Program-made: the position numbers and the translations under genes
Assembly: GCA_003665825.1 (NCBI GenBank)
Contig: QPFY01000002.1
Span: 868,001-932,000 of the forward strand
Origin: Microbotryum silenes-acaulis
Lineage: Eukaryota > Basidiomycota > Microbotryomycetes > Microbotryales > Microbotryaceae
DNA: 64,000 bases
Direction of reading: 5' to 3'
In this document: piece by piece, positions 34,301-45,480 of the stretch
Numbering within the stretch: position 1 is the stretch's first letter
How the letters are laid out: every line of letters starts with the position of its first letter
Notes under the pieces: generated by a model
The model's database searches: none
Told to the model about the DNA's origin: nothing
Seen by the model: only the letters and a program-made list of their open reading frames with translations

Positions 34301-35195
34301 TTTGTTTCGAATTGACGTCGACGTTGGCTTGTGAGTATTGGAGGGTGAACTTACGATAGGATGAGAGCTAGAAACTGATTCGCCGTGATGGGGTGTTTGT
34401 AGATACGGTCCCCGTTATGCTTGGGGTCGTGGTGGCGAAAACCGTCGGCGATGCGATCGAGCCGAGGAGTATCTATGATCTCGTGATCGAGTGAGTCGGG
34501 TGTCTTCATTCAGCATCATCGTTGACCCACAATGAAATTGACGCGCTCTACATCACAGACTCAATGATCTACCTTATCTCGATGGTACGTCGTCTCTTTT
34601 ACCCGAATCGCTTCAAAGGCCGTGGAACTAACCCCTGTCTGTTCCCCCCAAAGCCAAGCTCGAATACATTCACGAGTCCACCCCGGGCGACATCCTCGCG
34701 TCCGACACACCTGTCATCTCCCTCGACGAAGACAATACCTTTGGCTCGCTGCGTTCCAAACTCGCGTCCTTGTACGAACAAGGTGTAGGCGGTGGGTTCC
34801 CCATCGTCGCTTCTGAAGAAGGGGGAGGTCAAAGGATGTACGGCTACCTCGCTTCGAAGGAACTGGAGTTCGGTTTGGTTCGATCCAGTCTCACGTTTTC
34901 TTCACCTACGACGCCATGTACTTTCCGGGTCGCGTCAGCGTCAAGACAAGGGATCTCGCTTCAGGCATCCCGAGTCGCCACTCCCGCAGGGTGCGATTTC
35001 TCTTGGTTGGTCGATATGGCACCCATCACCGTGTCCCTGAGGTCCCCGATGGAGTTGGTGCATGAGTTGTTCGTCAAGTTGGGGGTGAGGTATGTCGTCG
35101 TCGTGGATGATAAGGGTTTGTATAAAGGTGTGATCGAGAAAAATCATTATTTGAGTTATTTGCAGTGGTTGGAGAAGAAGGCGGTTAGGAAATGA
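31376..35195 (+). CDS. CLC-family chloride/proton exchanger (Gef1/ClC-3 type)
   Basis: The protein starts [17 protein letters not shown] with a long Ser-rich cytosolic N-terminus, then [17 protein letters not shown] before the membrane core. All three anion-selectivity motifs are visible: GSGIPE (about 33105), GKEGPLVH (33233) and GIFIPT (34063). The gating glutamate is in GKEGP, and the internal proton-glutamate motif is intact in [13 protein letters not shown], so an exchanger rather than a channel is predicted. Two CBS domains close the protein ([39 protein letters not shown]). Introns are near 32010-32055, 32080-32230, 32440-32480, 32580-32660, 32780-32850, 33540-33610, 33990-34060, 34330-34402 and 34490-34655. 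Fungal members sit in Golgi or endosomal membranes and help charge balance and copper supply. Confidence 0.92.
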
Positions 35196-35361
35196 CGGGC
35201 AGCGGCAGGGCGAAGTGCAAGTGGTAGCAGTCTCTTTGTATACTTGATTCGTAATCGTAGTATGTGTAACATGATCCTCTCGCATCTTCCTCCCGCTCTC
35301 TCGAAAGACCTTTCCACGAAAGGCGCAGTCAACCTGAAATATACCGAACCCCGGCCCTCCA

Positions 35362-36694
35362 CTACCTCTTCTTGACCATTACCGCCTTCGCTTGGCCCTT
35401 CCCTTTCGTACTCCCCCCATCACTGCCCTTCTTGACTACCTTCTTCTTCTTCTTAACGGGCTCACTATCATCGCTATCCAACAGACTATCATCATCATCT
35501 TCCTCCTCGTCCTCATGCTCCTCACTGCTCCCCCTCCTCGACTGCAATCTCGGATCATCACTATCCTCCTGCCCTAAACTCTCTCCCTCATCATCATCCG
35601 AATCCCTCATCCTCTCCTTCTCTTTCCCCTTCTTCGTGCCCCCAACCTTACTCGCCGTCACCTTCGCTTTCGCCGGAACCCTTCCTTTTGTAGCCACAAC
35701 TTTCGATTTTGCCTTACTCGTCGAAGCCAGTTTGGTCGAAGCGGTGCGTTTGGTAACTGACCCTCTAGCAGCTACAGGTCGAGCGATCGTTTTGAGATCC
35801 TTCAAACCCAGTCCACGTTGGAGTGCTTCGGTGCAAATGGCTTCGTACTACTCGAACGGCGAGAGGGATGAAGGGTCAAGTCTGATGGGCAAGGTATTCT
35901 TTGGCGTAGGGGACGAATTGAGCTTACGAGCGCTTCGTTGTGTCGGACTGCGAGCTACGAGGGTGGGATTGAAGACGGGAAATAGTCCTTTAATTGTGTG
36001 AGATAGGTGATCTGATGAATGAGGAGGCTTACCTTGACATCGTCGATCATGATGGCCGTTCGCCCCGCATGACTTCACGACAACCGGACAAAGTCAGTCA
36101 TTTCAATCCATGGTCCGTCCAACGTCTCCGATTAAAGATCGAGACTCACTTTGCGAACCTTTCCAAATCCTTGGCCAACGAGACTAGAGAACCCGTGTTC
36201 GAAACCACCTTCCAAAGCGGTCAAAACTCGTCTCTCCCCCGAGAAAACCTGAGGAAGTAGCTCTAGTCACTGACGAGTTTTTTGAAAGACGAATTCGGTC
36301 AAGGCGGCGACGAAATGTTCGGAAACGGCACATTTGATACCGTCCATTTCTGAAAACAATCATACGAGAACCGAGAGGATCAGGTTTCGTTGAATAGGAT
36401 TGGAGTGGGGTGAGCTGAGTGAAGGTTCACGGACCTGCTTCTTCTGCGAGCTGGTTCAGAGAGGTGGGAGGACCGTGATGAGGTTAGTGAATGCGAGCGC
36501 ATAGAAGGATGCATCTCTATGAATGCTCACCTTGGCAACAGTGTACCAGACCCCAGCTTTGAGGCTCTGCAACGATCCCACGTCGGGGACGCGCGTCGAC
36601 GCGTGTCAGTTCATTTCAACAGGGAGCTCGGAGAGGCGGCATCAATACTCACCCGTCTGGACAGTGCCACGTCATCAGTTGTATCCTTCGGCAT
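35362..36694 (-). CDS. MHF1: CENP-S/MHF1 histone-fold protein with long charged C-terminal tail
   Basis: CENP-S with CENP-X forms the MHF complex, which binds kinetochore CENP-T/W and recruits the FANCM helicase to stalled forks. Eight exons close in frame: 36653-36694, 36531-36566, 36435-36450 (16 nt), 36275-36349, 36150-36183, 36033-36072, 35928-35954 and 35362-35847, total 251 aa. They give SLKAGVWYTVAKLAEEA, VSEHFVAALTEFVFQ, LAKDLERFANHAGR and TAIMIDDVKLAVRHNEAL, the complete histone fold with the HAGR loop. The tail (about 140 residues) is unusual: Lys/Ala/Thr-rich, then acidic DSDDDEGESLGQEDSDD and DEEEDDDDSLLDSDDSE, then KKKKKVVKK. It resembles a histone H1-like or chromatin-binding tail. 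The stop is 166 bp from the CLC stop (convergent). Confidence 0.9.
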
Positions 36695-37417
36695 GCTCGG
36701 TCGATTTCGGCGGAGGCTTGGAGGGCTCGCGGAGTAGTGGTTGCGGAGCTAAGCTTGTGACTGGCTCGCGGGCTTTACGCGCTTACGATGATGTCAATCC
36801 AGTCGCGTGCGACGCGGCAAAGCCAGAACCCGATGAGGTGTCTGAGCCAGCAACTTCAAGGATGAAGGGGGCATTACGTGGCAAGTCGTTTGAAGGTGGC
36901 TTTTTGGAAGTTTCAAATCGACATATCAAATCATTCGCCTCCAATGAAAACAGTCCGAGTCTGCTGCTACCAACGTGCGCCACCAAAAATAAATAGTCGG
37001 AATTCTCCTCCGCCTCACTGCTCTGAAACCTTTGCCAACCTCTAATCCCCTTTCCTTAGAACTCCCAGCATGATGATCCCGCGATGAACCACCATTCTAC
37101 GATGTGAAAGATGAAGTGAACGACCCAAGACTGACTTGTCGAGGTGGCGGATGCCCGATAGGCGCCTCTCCGGGTTTTCCCAACGTGTGCAGCATCGGCT
37201 CGTCGGATCCGTCGTTTCGAGGCGGCCTAGATGTGTGTGGCTCGAGCTCTTCTAGATTCTGGTAGGGTGGCCGAGTCGTAGACCTCGAGTCGCCGAAACG
37301 AAAAGTCGTGTGATACGGCTTGACGTCGAACGAGCCTAGTCGCCGAGGAGTGCTCTGACGATCCTTTTAGACGCATAGTCCTTCGATATAAACGACTTTA
37401 CTTGCTTCTCCAATTAC
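36695..37417. other. Intergenic region between MHF1 and DPH3
   Basis: About 720 bp: the MHF1 promoter plus the 3' side of DPH3. No open frame with exon continuity or known domain was found. Confidence 0.4.
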
Positions 37418-37946
37418 TCATACCTCCTCGTCTCCACTGTAATCCTCGTAATCCATCTGCCGAACAGAAGAATCAAGGTCAGATTCCACGCGCATGAAAA
37501 CTTGCGCCCGGGTGTAACTGAAGCTGTCACGGCGTACCATATCGTAAACGACTCGAACGATGAGAGAGCAACTTGGACATGTTGCTACGTCTTCGCCTTT
37601 GGATAGTTGAGCCTGTATTAAGAACAGGCGGGGTGATTGCGGGTGAGCTCGGCCGACGGAAGGTAGCCTCGTGGTGGCGAGTACTCTCACCCTCGTGATT
37701 TCGAAGCGGTCACCACATGGGCAGGGGTAGTGGAAGACCTGTGATTCATCAACAAGGCTCGTGTTAGTTTGGACGTTCTGGCCAGCAGGAACGAAGCGCG
37801 GGTGATGGGCTGCTGACCTTTTTGGTGTCGTCCCAGGCAAAGTCCTCGATCTCGAGCTCGTCGTCTGAGGCGTTCAAAGTGTATGGAATTAGCGGGTAGA
37901 TCATTTAGGTTCAGCTCTGCTCGCATTGCTTACAGTACGACACCAT
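37418..37946 (-). CDS. DPH3: Diphthamide biosynthesis protein 3 (CSL zinc finger)
   Basis: DPH3/Kti11 is the iron-binding electron donor for the Dph1-Dph2 radical enzyme in diphthamide synthesis on EF2, and also serves Elongator. Five exons close in frame: 37934-37946 (13 nt), 37818-37864, 37691-37738, 37538-37612 and 37418-37456, total 73 aa. They read [20 protein letters not shown], then [16 protein letters not shown] and [20 protein letters not shown] with the four metal-binding Cys, and end [12 protein letters not shown]. The last intron (37457-37537) is 81 nt and has no stop, so a retained form would insert 27 residues. It is divergent from the SNARE gene with 270 bp between starts. Confidence 0.92.
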
Positions 37947-38216
37947 CTCGACTGCCGACACGAAACAACGGAGGAAGGAGATGAGAGCCAAAAGTGTAAG
38001 CGCCACCGCTTGGAACGTCGTGCTCACGTGCTGGGTTGCGAAGTGCGAAGTGCGAATTGCGCATTACCGTTCCGAGGTCCGCTAATCGGGAATTGAAACG
38101 TGCCCATTAGCCGCTTGACGCGCCCGGTTGTGACGCGTTGACGACGAAGTGTGTCCTTCCAGCTCCCAGCCTCAACCTCAAACACACAGTCCTACTCTCC
38201 GCGGCGAGTCGCCATC

Positions 38217-39603
38217 ATGGCCATCGTAGCCATCAATCGAACGAACGAGTTCCACGAGGCGGTGCGGTCCCTTGGCGCTCGTTACCCGCCACCATCGCAG
38301 GCTTCATCGTCCAAGAGCAAGGCAGCTCGTGCCACGCCATCACCCCACGCCGACGATGCCTGGACCAAGCAGGCCGAACAAGTCGTGCGTGTGAACACGA
38401 TTAAACTGGCTCCCGTTCAAGTAAATACTAATCTTCACCTCTCCACTAGGCCTCGAACCTGAAATCGTTCGCCTCGTTCCTGCACTCGATCCGCCGAGCC
38501 TACCTCGACCTCGGCTCCACCTCGAGCTCGGCGCACCACGCCCACCACCCGCCACGAGCGATCGACACCTCCAAAGGGCTTGCAGCATGGGAAGGTGTCA
38601 AGTGGCTCAACGATCGCGAGAGGGACGAGATAGACTTTGGGGTCAAGGTCGCGCTGAGGAAGAGCGTCGACCGCGTACGGCAGCTCGAACAGCTCGAGAA
38701 GGGTGGGTCTGCGCGCGTATGAAGGTGTTGCTTCCTTCCCGGAGCTTCACGACTCATTTTATGAAAACTCTCACTCTAACAGTTCGCGCATCCCATCAAG
38801 CCAAGGCGAACCCCAATGGCGGCCTCGTTCGAATGCTCGGATTGACCGATACGACTGCCTCCTCGTCCCGTACGGCCACCCTCGAGTCGGTCAAGTCTCA
38901 TCGAGCCTACATTATCCTCTACCTCAACACATTGCTCGCACGCGTATCCGAACAACAGCGCTCGCAGCAAGAGGCTCGCGTCGCTCGGCAACTCGCCAAG
39001 TCGCAGACGCTCGGCGGCTTAGGTGGGGGAGGCGCGCTCGGCATGGATGAGTACGGCGTCAAGCTCGCTCATCAGGCCCAGGGCGAGTACAACACACGGA
39101 TCAAGGGGAAAGGAAAGGAGCTCGGGATCAATGGACCAGGTCCAGGGCCAAGGGGAGGTCATACCGCCGGCGTGCCTTCGATCTATCGACCAGCACCGAT
39201 GCCCCTCTCGGCCTCCCAATCAGCGGGTGCGATGTTGGGCATCGCCGAGGATTCGACCGATCCGCTCTCGACGATGTTGACCGAGGACCAAATTCAACAA
39301 TTCGAACGGGAAGAGTCCGCGCTCCTGCAAGCGACTCAAACCGATCTCGCCTCATTGAAGCATGCCGAATCATCCCTGCTCGAAATTTCGGCCTTGCAAA
39401 CCCAATTGGCGACACATCTCTCGGCGCAGAGCGAGTTGACGGACAAGTTGTATGACGACGCCATGGTTGTGACGGGCAAGATCGATGATGGGAACGTGCA
39501 GTTGAAAAAGGCCAAAGAGCGTAATAGAGAAAGTCGGGTATGGTTGCTCGTCTTTTTGCTCATGGCGTCGGGGACTTTGTTGTTCTTGGACTACTACACC
39601 TGA
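38217..39603 (+). CDS. UFE1: ER Qa-SNARE of the Ufe1/syntaxin-18 family
   Basis: Ufe1/syntaxin 18 is the ER t-SNARE that receives Golgi-to-ER vesicles. The start at 38217 (MAIVAINRTNEFHEAVRSLG) matches the short N-terminal motif of the family. An intron near 38398-38451 joins to SNLKSFASFLHSIRRAYLDL, and another (about 38703-38781) leads to KANPNGGLVRMLGLTD. A Gly-rich linker (GGLGGGGALGMDEYG) precedes the SNARE region, which runs from EDQIQQFEREESALLQATQT through LLEISALQTQLATHLSAQ to KKAKERNRESR. The C-terminal anchor is VWLLVFLLMASGTLLFLDYY. Assignment to Ufe1 rather than Sed5 rests on the N-terminal pattern and SNARE spacing. In the same window Erd2 serves the same retrieval route. Confidence 0.82.
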
Positions 39604-40564
39604 TGGTACGGTGGTTCAAGTTCGACTTTTTTTCTTTTTTATCTCTCGCTCTACGCAATGGAATGTGCAAGTAGTGTGAAGTCGGTGCATGCAGCGAAAC
39701 GGAGGCCTTTCCTTGCGAGGGCCTCCCCTTGCTCGGACTTGTGCGCGCCCTGGTAAGGGGATACCTTACAGGAACAGCTCCATAAATAGCCTCTGAGTAG
39801 TAGCTAGGACTATCGAGTTCTAATTACGACTTGCTTTTAGCCTAGCGGCCAAGAACGACAGACTGTATTTTATGCACATCAGAGGCGCATACCTTACACG
39901 CCCTCTTCGATCGAAGCGGCGTCTAGACAGTATGGTGGGACTGGAACTGGGACTGGGACTTGGAACGGTTGACCTGAACACGGAACTGAAGGTGCCGGGA
40001 CCTCTTTTACGAGAGCACGGCCCCCGCTTAATCAGTGTTCTCACGCACATGAAAGCCCGGAAAATCGGCATCACCGTGGCTGGGGCCGCGCCGTGAACTC
40101 GGGGCCAGTCTGGGTAGGTCTGGGTTTGTGCAAGCGTGCTGAGCCCTGCTGAGCCCGAGCGTGAGCGGCTCGGCGTCTCCTTTTCTCGCTTTGGGTGTCT
40201 CGTAGTACCTGTCCTCGCTGTGACGCTCTTGGGCTAGGTTTGCTCTCTTGGTCCCTGGGACGGCCTGTCCCATCTTTCCGGCTCTGTAGCTCGATGGTTA
40301 ACCCTCTAGCTTCGCACCCTTCGGTGAGTTGTGGATAGACACTGGCGCTGAACAAGGCGCAGAGGGGCTCGACGCTCAGGCCTCTGGCTCCAGGCGCGGC
40401 GCTCCCTTGTGCTCACCACCGCGTGCTAACGCGAGATCGATTCCCTCGTTCTCCATCACCCTGACACTCCACAGCAACGCGGCCACGGATGGACCAAGCT
40501 CCCACCTCCCATCCACTCAAAACACTCTGATCCTGCAAGCGTCGTCCCCACTTCATCTCTCGCC
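39604..40564. other. Gene-poor stretch of about 960 bp
   Basis: Between the SNARE gene and the next plus-strand gene. Several short frames on both strands show no domain. GCTGAGCCC-type direct repeats occur near 40137-40155. No tRNA could be folded here. Confidence 0.45.
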
Positions 40565-43029
40565 ATGGGTTTACCAGTCGCCACGACGACCTTAAGCACC
40601 AGCAGCAGCGGCGCGAGCCTAAGCAGTGCGATGAGCTCTTCTTACTCATCCCCAGCTCAATCATTCTCATCCGTAACTCCGATCAATACCTCACCTAGGG
40701 TCAAGTGGAAGGCGAGGGATGCGGTTGCCAAGAGGGTACAGGAGAGTGATGAGGAGGAGGAATTGGACGATGACCTGGACGATGACCTGGACGAGTTCGG
40801 GTACAGTTCGGCCAGGCGACGTGCGGGCCAGCGGGAGACCCTCATTGGTAGGTTCAATAGTGTCCCCTTTTCGGCTTCGGAGCTAAAGAGTGGCACTGCC
40901 TACTCTCAGACATCCTCAACTCGGGACCACCGAACTGGATGCAGAACCCTTCCCGAGAATCCGTGGCCGATACCTCGAGCCCTCGCGTCAAGAAGCGCAG
41001 TGGGCTCTTCGCTCGGACCAAGCAATCCGCCGGCATCTCATCTCACCAACCCAGTGGTGGCACAAGTGAATCCATCGCCGCAGCACTCCGCAAATCCATC
41101 CGTCTTAGTCGTTCCTCCGGTTCCCTGTTTCGCACGGGTCGCGTTGGGTCGTTGGGGAAGGTGGTAACGGGTTCAACGTCTCGCATGACCAAAGCGCAGG
41201 AACAAGCCCAGGCTGCCGATGAATTTGCGCGATCGCTCGATCCTGATACGCGCAAGATCTCTTTGCAAATGGCCGAATCGCCAGGTTCGGAATCGTTGAT
41301 GAGTTTCCTCAGATCTTCAAACCCCGACGAGGGGTGTTACACTCCCGGGGGGTCGAGTCATATTGGATCACCGTTTCAATTACCCCGACTCAAATCCACG
41401 TCCGTCGGGAGTTCAGACAAGGTCCAAGACGTGCACGAATCGGCGCCTTCGCCTACGCGCGTCTTCTTCCGTGATCTCAAGGTCGCTTTGGAAGGCAATC
41501 CCATGATGACGAGCCAACGCGGAAAACGTTCGACCGCGGGTGCACACAATTCAAGTGGCGAATGGGATGCGGGAATGCCTGAAGATGCCAGCTTAGCGGC
41601 CCAGTGGGTGTCGGGGGATGAGCTCAGCCGTGTCGATAGCCTCGGTGTAGCAGAAGAAGAGATCCTGGCTTCTCCACCCAGGTCGGACCCGTCCACTCCT
41701 CGACACATGTCCTACACCGCCGAAGAGCTGGAGAAGAGCCCAGGTGCTCGGCGAAGGAGTATCATCGCTACGTCGTCGGCGGGAGGGAGTCCAATCTCCA
41801 CCTCGTCGTCGGAGGGGTCTTCGACCACTTCTCGAACAACCAGGTGAGCCCGATGAAGTCAGAACCCCGCAAAAGATGGGATTTCCAGCCTCACATTTTA
41901 TCGACTTCATTCGCGCAGTCAACAATCCACCTCGACGGCACGGAGAATATCGCCAAACCCCATACCCAAGATCGAAGATACGGTTCCTTCACTCGATCAC
42001 AAGCCATTTGAGCGCAAATACAAACCCAAATACCGACCAGAGGACGACACGGGTCCGATCGCCACGGGTGAAAGCCCCATCAAGGGCCGATTGGGAAGTG
42101 GGTCGATCGCCTCGCCGGGAGGGGATGGGTTCCCTTGCAGTCGCAAATCTCGACATGGCGGTAGATCAATGGGGCAAAAATCAGACCCATCTCCCTACAA
42201 TAAGCCTCGGGCTAGCAGTAAGACACCTGCTACGAATCAGTCGACGAAGCAAGGTTTTCCAAGCGTGCTCCCCCTTGTTCTCTCCGCTTCTAGCACATCA
42301 CCATCCCGGACCCCTGTCGAGTCGGAATCGACGTCCAAGCTCGACGCAGGTCCAGATTCCACCTCAACCACGGACTCCAAGACCAAACCCCGACCCGAGA
42401 GTCTGATGATACCCCCGACCTCATCGACGGATTCCACATGTGCAAGCGACCATGAGATGCCTGCCTCGCCAGGATGCTCCCCCGAATCTGGGTCCCGTCG
42501 CCGCCCCCCTCGACGGATCACTCCACCACCCAAGACACCCCTTCCGAACGCTCCGGGTGGGAGTGGAGCACAAGTACAAGTTGGTTCTGCAGTTGCGGAA
42601 GAATTGCCGACGAAAGAAGGGGGAAATGGGGACTCGGCTACGGATGTCGTCCTTGAGGAGCTCCCTTCGGGGCAATCCGATGGGTCCAGCCCGGACGCGT
42701 GGACTAGCACCCAAGAGGGCCAGCATTCCCTTGCAACACCTATCAACGATACGAAAGACGCCTCGGGCGTGGAGGTCATCTCTGCGCCCACACCAACGCA
42801 CCCCAGGCTCCTCTCGGCGTTGATAGAATTGAGGACGTCGATGGGCGAGACAGCAACACTCGATCTCCCTGAAGCGGCCACAACACTCGAACTTCTCCTC
42901 CCAACTTTGTGCGGTATGCGAACGCAGTTCAGGAACGCCATCAATCTCCTCGAGGTCATTATACAATTGTCTGCAGCTGATCACGAGGGCACCGAAGGCA
43001 GTGTGGTGGAATGCTTGCTTGGAGAATGA
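40565..43029 (+). CDS. Large intrinsically disordered protein of unknown function
   Basis: Exon 1 starts MGLPVATTTLSTSSSG and contains an acidic DDDLDDDLDEFG stretch. An intron at about 40849-40910 (GTAGGT...CTCAG) joins TLI to DILNSGPPNWMQNPSRESV. The long second exon is Ser/Arg/Pro-rich and contains SLMSFLRSSNPDEG, which resembles the first L-x-x-hydrophobic-L-x-S-x-P motif. A second intron (about 41846-41918) joins TTRS to QQSTSTARRISP, and the last exon runs to 43029. The only ordered-looking part is the C-terminus, a predicted helical region from LLSALIELRTSMGETATLDL to MRTQFRNAINLLEVIIQLSA. I do not recognise the family. Low-complexity sequence with a conserved-looking helical end suggests a scaffold or regulatory protein; function is unknown. 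Confidence 0.7.
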
Positions 43030-43334
43030 GTCTGAAGGCCCTGGGAAGGGGAAGAATGTTTTAGGACTCGTTCTCAAACTCTTGGGGGCCACGACCACTC
43101 TTTGAATAACGTGCAATGCCACAATGATACCCAAGTATAACAACTTTCCTACTCATAACCAGCTACTTGCTCCGATCTGGGGTTTAGTACCACAAATCGA
43201 CTGGTGGGGTGAGATCGTTTCGTTGCTCGCCGATCCATGCTCGAGATCGAGGTCAGGCCGGGTCCTCACTGGTCACTCCTCGTCATCCGTCAATCGAGGC
43301 CCCGCCTCCACTTCTCAGTATGCGTCGATAGGAA
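43030..43334. other. 3' flank of the disordered-protein gene up to the transposon
   Basis: About 300 bp without a gene, ending at the TA target duplication of the pogo-type element. Confidence 0.5.
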
Positions 43335-43336
43335 TA

Positions 43337-43361
43337 CAGTCAGACCTGAGAAAATTTATAT
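43337..43361 (+). repeat. Left terminal inverted repeat of the pogo-type element
   Basis: Twenty-five bases from CAGTCAGACC to TTTATAT, identical to the reverse complement of 45750-45774, with flanking TA at 43335-43336. Confidence 0.95.
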
Positions 43362-43369
43362 CGCCCAAT

Positions 43370-43392
43370 CTTATACCTGTCAAAATTTATGG
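43370..43392 (+). repeat. Subterminal repeat, left copy 1
   Basis: CTTATACCTGTC then AAAATTTATGG; repeated in the same orientation at 45708-45731 and in a diverged form at 43438-43459. Probably a transposase-binding site. Confidence 0.7.
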
Positions 43393-43437
43393 ACTTTTCA
43401 ATCTCCCGACTTTTTTGGCTGACAGAACCTGTCCAAT

Positions 43438-43459
43438 CTTATACCTTATAATTTATGGG
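43438..43459 (+). repeat. Subterminal repeat, left copy 2 (diverged)
   Basis: CTTATACC then TTATAATTTATGGG, sharing both ends with the other copies but with a changed middle. Confidence 0.6.
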
Positions 43460-43682
43460 TTTACAGGTCAAATTATAAGATAAGAGAGAGCCGGAAATGA
43501 GCGATTGATCAGGAATTGGCCTCTCCTTCGGCGTTCTTGTTGACGAGCCGCCTGCTGGAAGAGTCCGAAATGCCCCGAAACAACCGAGAAGCGAGCACAG
43601 GAGAGCAAAGGCGGCGGTTGACACGTTGACAGGCTAGTCGCGACGTGCTTCTCTCTCCTCTTCCGCCGACAACGACGCCGAA

Positions 43683-45480
43683 ATGAACATCTTCACAATC
43701 CGAGAAGCCCTCATCAAAAATTCCTCTTCATATCATCATGGTCTCATTCCCTTCCCGGAATTTGAGGATCGTCATGGTCGACTCACCGCCGATCCTCAAT
43801 TCGCCCCCTATCGCGCCGAATGGGACGCGTATCGCAAGCACCTGGTCGAACTCGAAAGGGATGGACCTCTCCCACCGGTAAGTTTTCATTTACATACTGA
43901 TCGCTTGCTGCATTGCAGACCTTCTGATGATGTCTGTGGCACCTTCACAGCCGCCTCTGAAGCCTTGCCAAGAGGAGTCGGGCGCACGGGCCGCCGCGAA
44001 TGAGGTCACCATGCTCGACCTGACCTCGTCGCCTCCAAAAAAATCGCCAACAAAGCGAATCCCTCAAGCCCTCTCTCGACATACAAAGGGCTCGACTTCA
44101 GCCTCGACCTCGTCTCAAAAGGCTAAGCCCAAGCCTCAAAAGCTTGGACCGAAAGCGAAGGCCGCGGCGACCACCGCGCAGATTGTCAAGGTCCTTGACT
44201 ATCAAAAACGGCACAAGTTGACGCTCACGGCCACCGTCAAGTATTTCAACAATTCGCCAAACCACCGAAACATCCCGATCTTGAGCCAGCCAAAGCTCAC
44301 GCAATGGCGCAAAAAGGAAGACGAGCATCGCGCCCTTCTCGAAAGCGGTCAAGGAAGCATGAGGCGCAACAACAGCGTCATGCACCCGAACCTGGAAAAG
44401 GCGCTGGCAATCTGGTGTACTCAAGCTCTCGAGCAGAACACCACCATCACCGCCGATGTATTGCGCCTGAAAGGTCAACAATTTGCCGACAAACTCGAGA
44501 TTCGGGATTTCGCCTTTTCGAACGGCTGGCTTCAGGGCTTTAAGAAAAGGTACTCGCGTGATTCTTGTTCCAGTCAGCCGTTCTACATTGTCTGAATTTC
44601 CTCTTTGTGAATCTAGACACAATCTTCGCTCTTACAAGTTCCATGGCGAAGGCGAGAAGGTCGATGCGAAAACGCTCGAAGAGGAGCGCAAAAGAGTCGT
44701 CGATCTTACGAACAAGTACGACCCAAGTGATATCTTCAACATGGACGAAACCGGTCTCTTCTACGCTATGCGTCCATCTACGGGCCTTGCTCGGAACGGT
44801 CGAAATGGTGTCAAGATGAATAAGACTCGCATCACCTTCGCTTTCACGGTCAACGCCGACGGATCGGAACGGCTCCCTTCATCATTGGTAGCGCGGCGAA
44901 GCCTCGACAGGCGTGGAACGACATCCGCCCCGAGACGATTGCCAACTGCTGGCGCCACGCTCAAATCTTGTCTGATCGCAAGAACAAAGGATCGACCGAC
45001 CATACACCTCTTCCCAACGGTCGCGGGCCTCTCGATGGCGATCGCGGCATCATCAACGCGATGAACGCTCTGAAGACGGCGAACGATGAGCTGGTCGAAA
45101 AGGGGATAGTTACGAGCAACGAGAAGATGAGTATCCACTTTCTCGTCGATGTGGAGGAGGAGAGCCTTGCTGGTGGGGCTGAAATGACCGATCAGGAGAT
45201 TGTGGACCTGGTCATTGCCGAAGAGTTGGAGGAGAATTGCGAGGGAGAAGGAGGAGAGGAGGAAGCGGAGATAGAGCTCCGACCGGCGGAGCGAACGACG
45301 CTGAAGGAGGCAATCTCAGCGCTTGATGTTTTCCTTAGGTTTGCTATGAATGGGTGCTCAGGTCCAACGGATTTGATTTCTTTTGAGGACGAGGCTAGGA
45401 GGATTCGCAGGACTCTTGTTGCCGAGCAGGATGCCGCGAGGATTCAGACGACAATGACTTCGTATTTCCAGCGTCAGTAG
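43683..45480 (+). pseudogene. Pogo/Tigger transposase with DDE core deleted and a frameshift
   Basis: Exons 43683-43877, 43951-44549 and 44617 onward join in frame by normal GT-AG introns. The N-terminal part has a helix-turn-helix of the pogo/CENP-B kind (LTATVKYFNNSPNHRN, ILSQPKLTQWRKKEDEHRAL) and a second helical DNA-binding part ending DFAFSNGWLQGFKKRHNL. The first catalytic Asp is in FNMDETGLFY (near 44740). After TVNADGSER the frame shifts by one near 44870, continuing as FIIGSAAKPRQ, and is then joined directly to AWNDIRPETIANCWRHAQIL. In relatives about 150 residues lie between these blocks, including the other two catalytic acidic residues, so this copy cannot be an active transposase. 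The C-terminal acidic domain is intact to 45480. Confidence 0.88.

Noticed and set aside
40286..40301. GTAGCTCGATGGTTAA, resembling a tRNA D-arm
   Set aside because: No acceptor stem, anticodon arm or T-arm (GGTTCRANNCC) could be paired around it.
43683..45480. Transposase gene as a domesticated host gene
   Set aside because: Perfect terminal repeats, the TA duplication, a frameshift and a core deletion fit a recent transposon relic better than a selected host gene.
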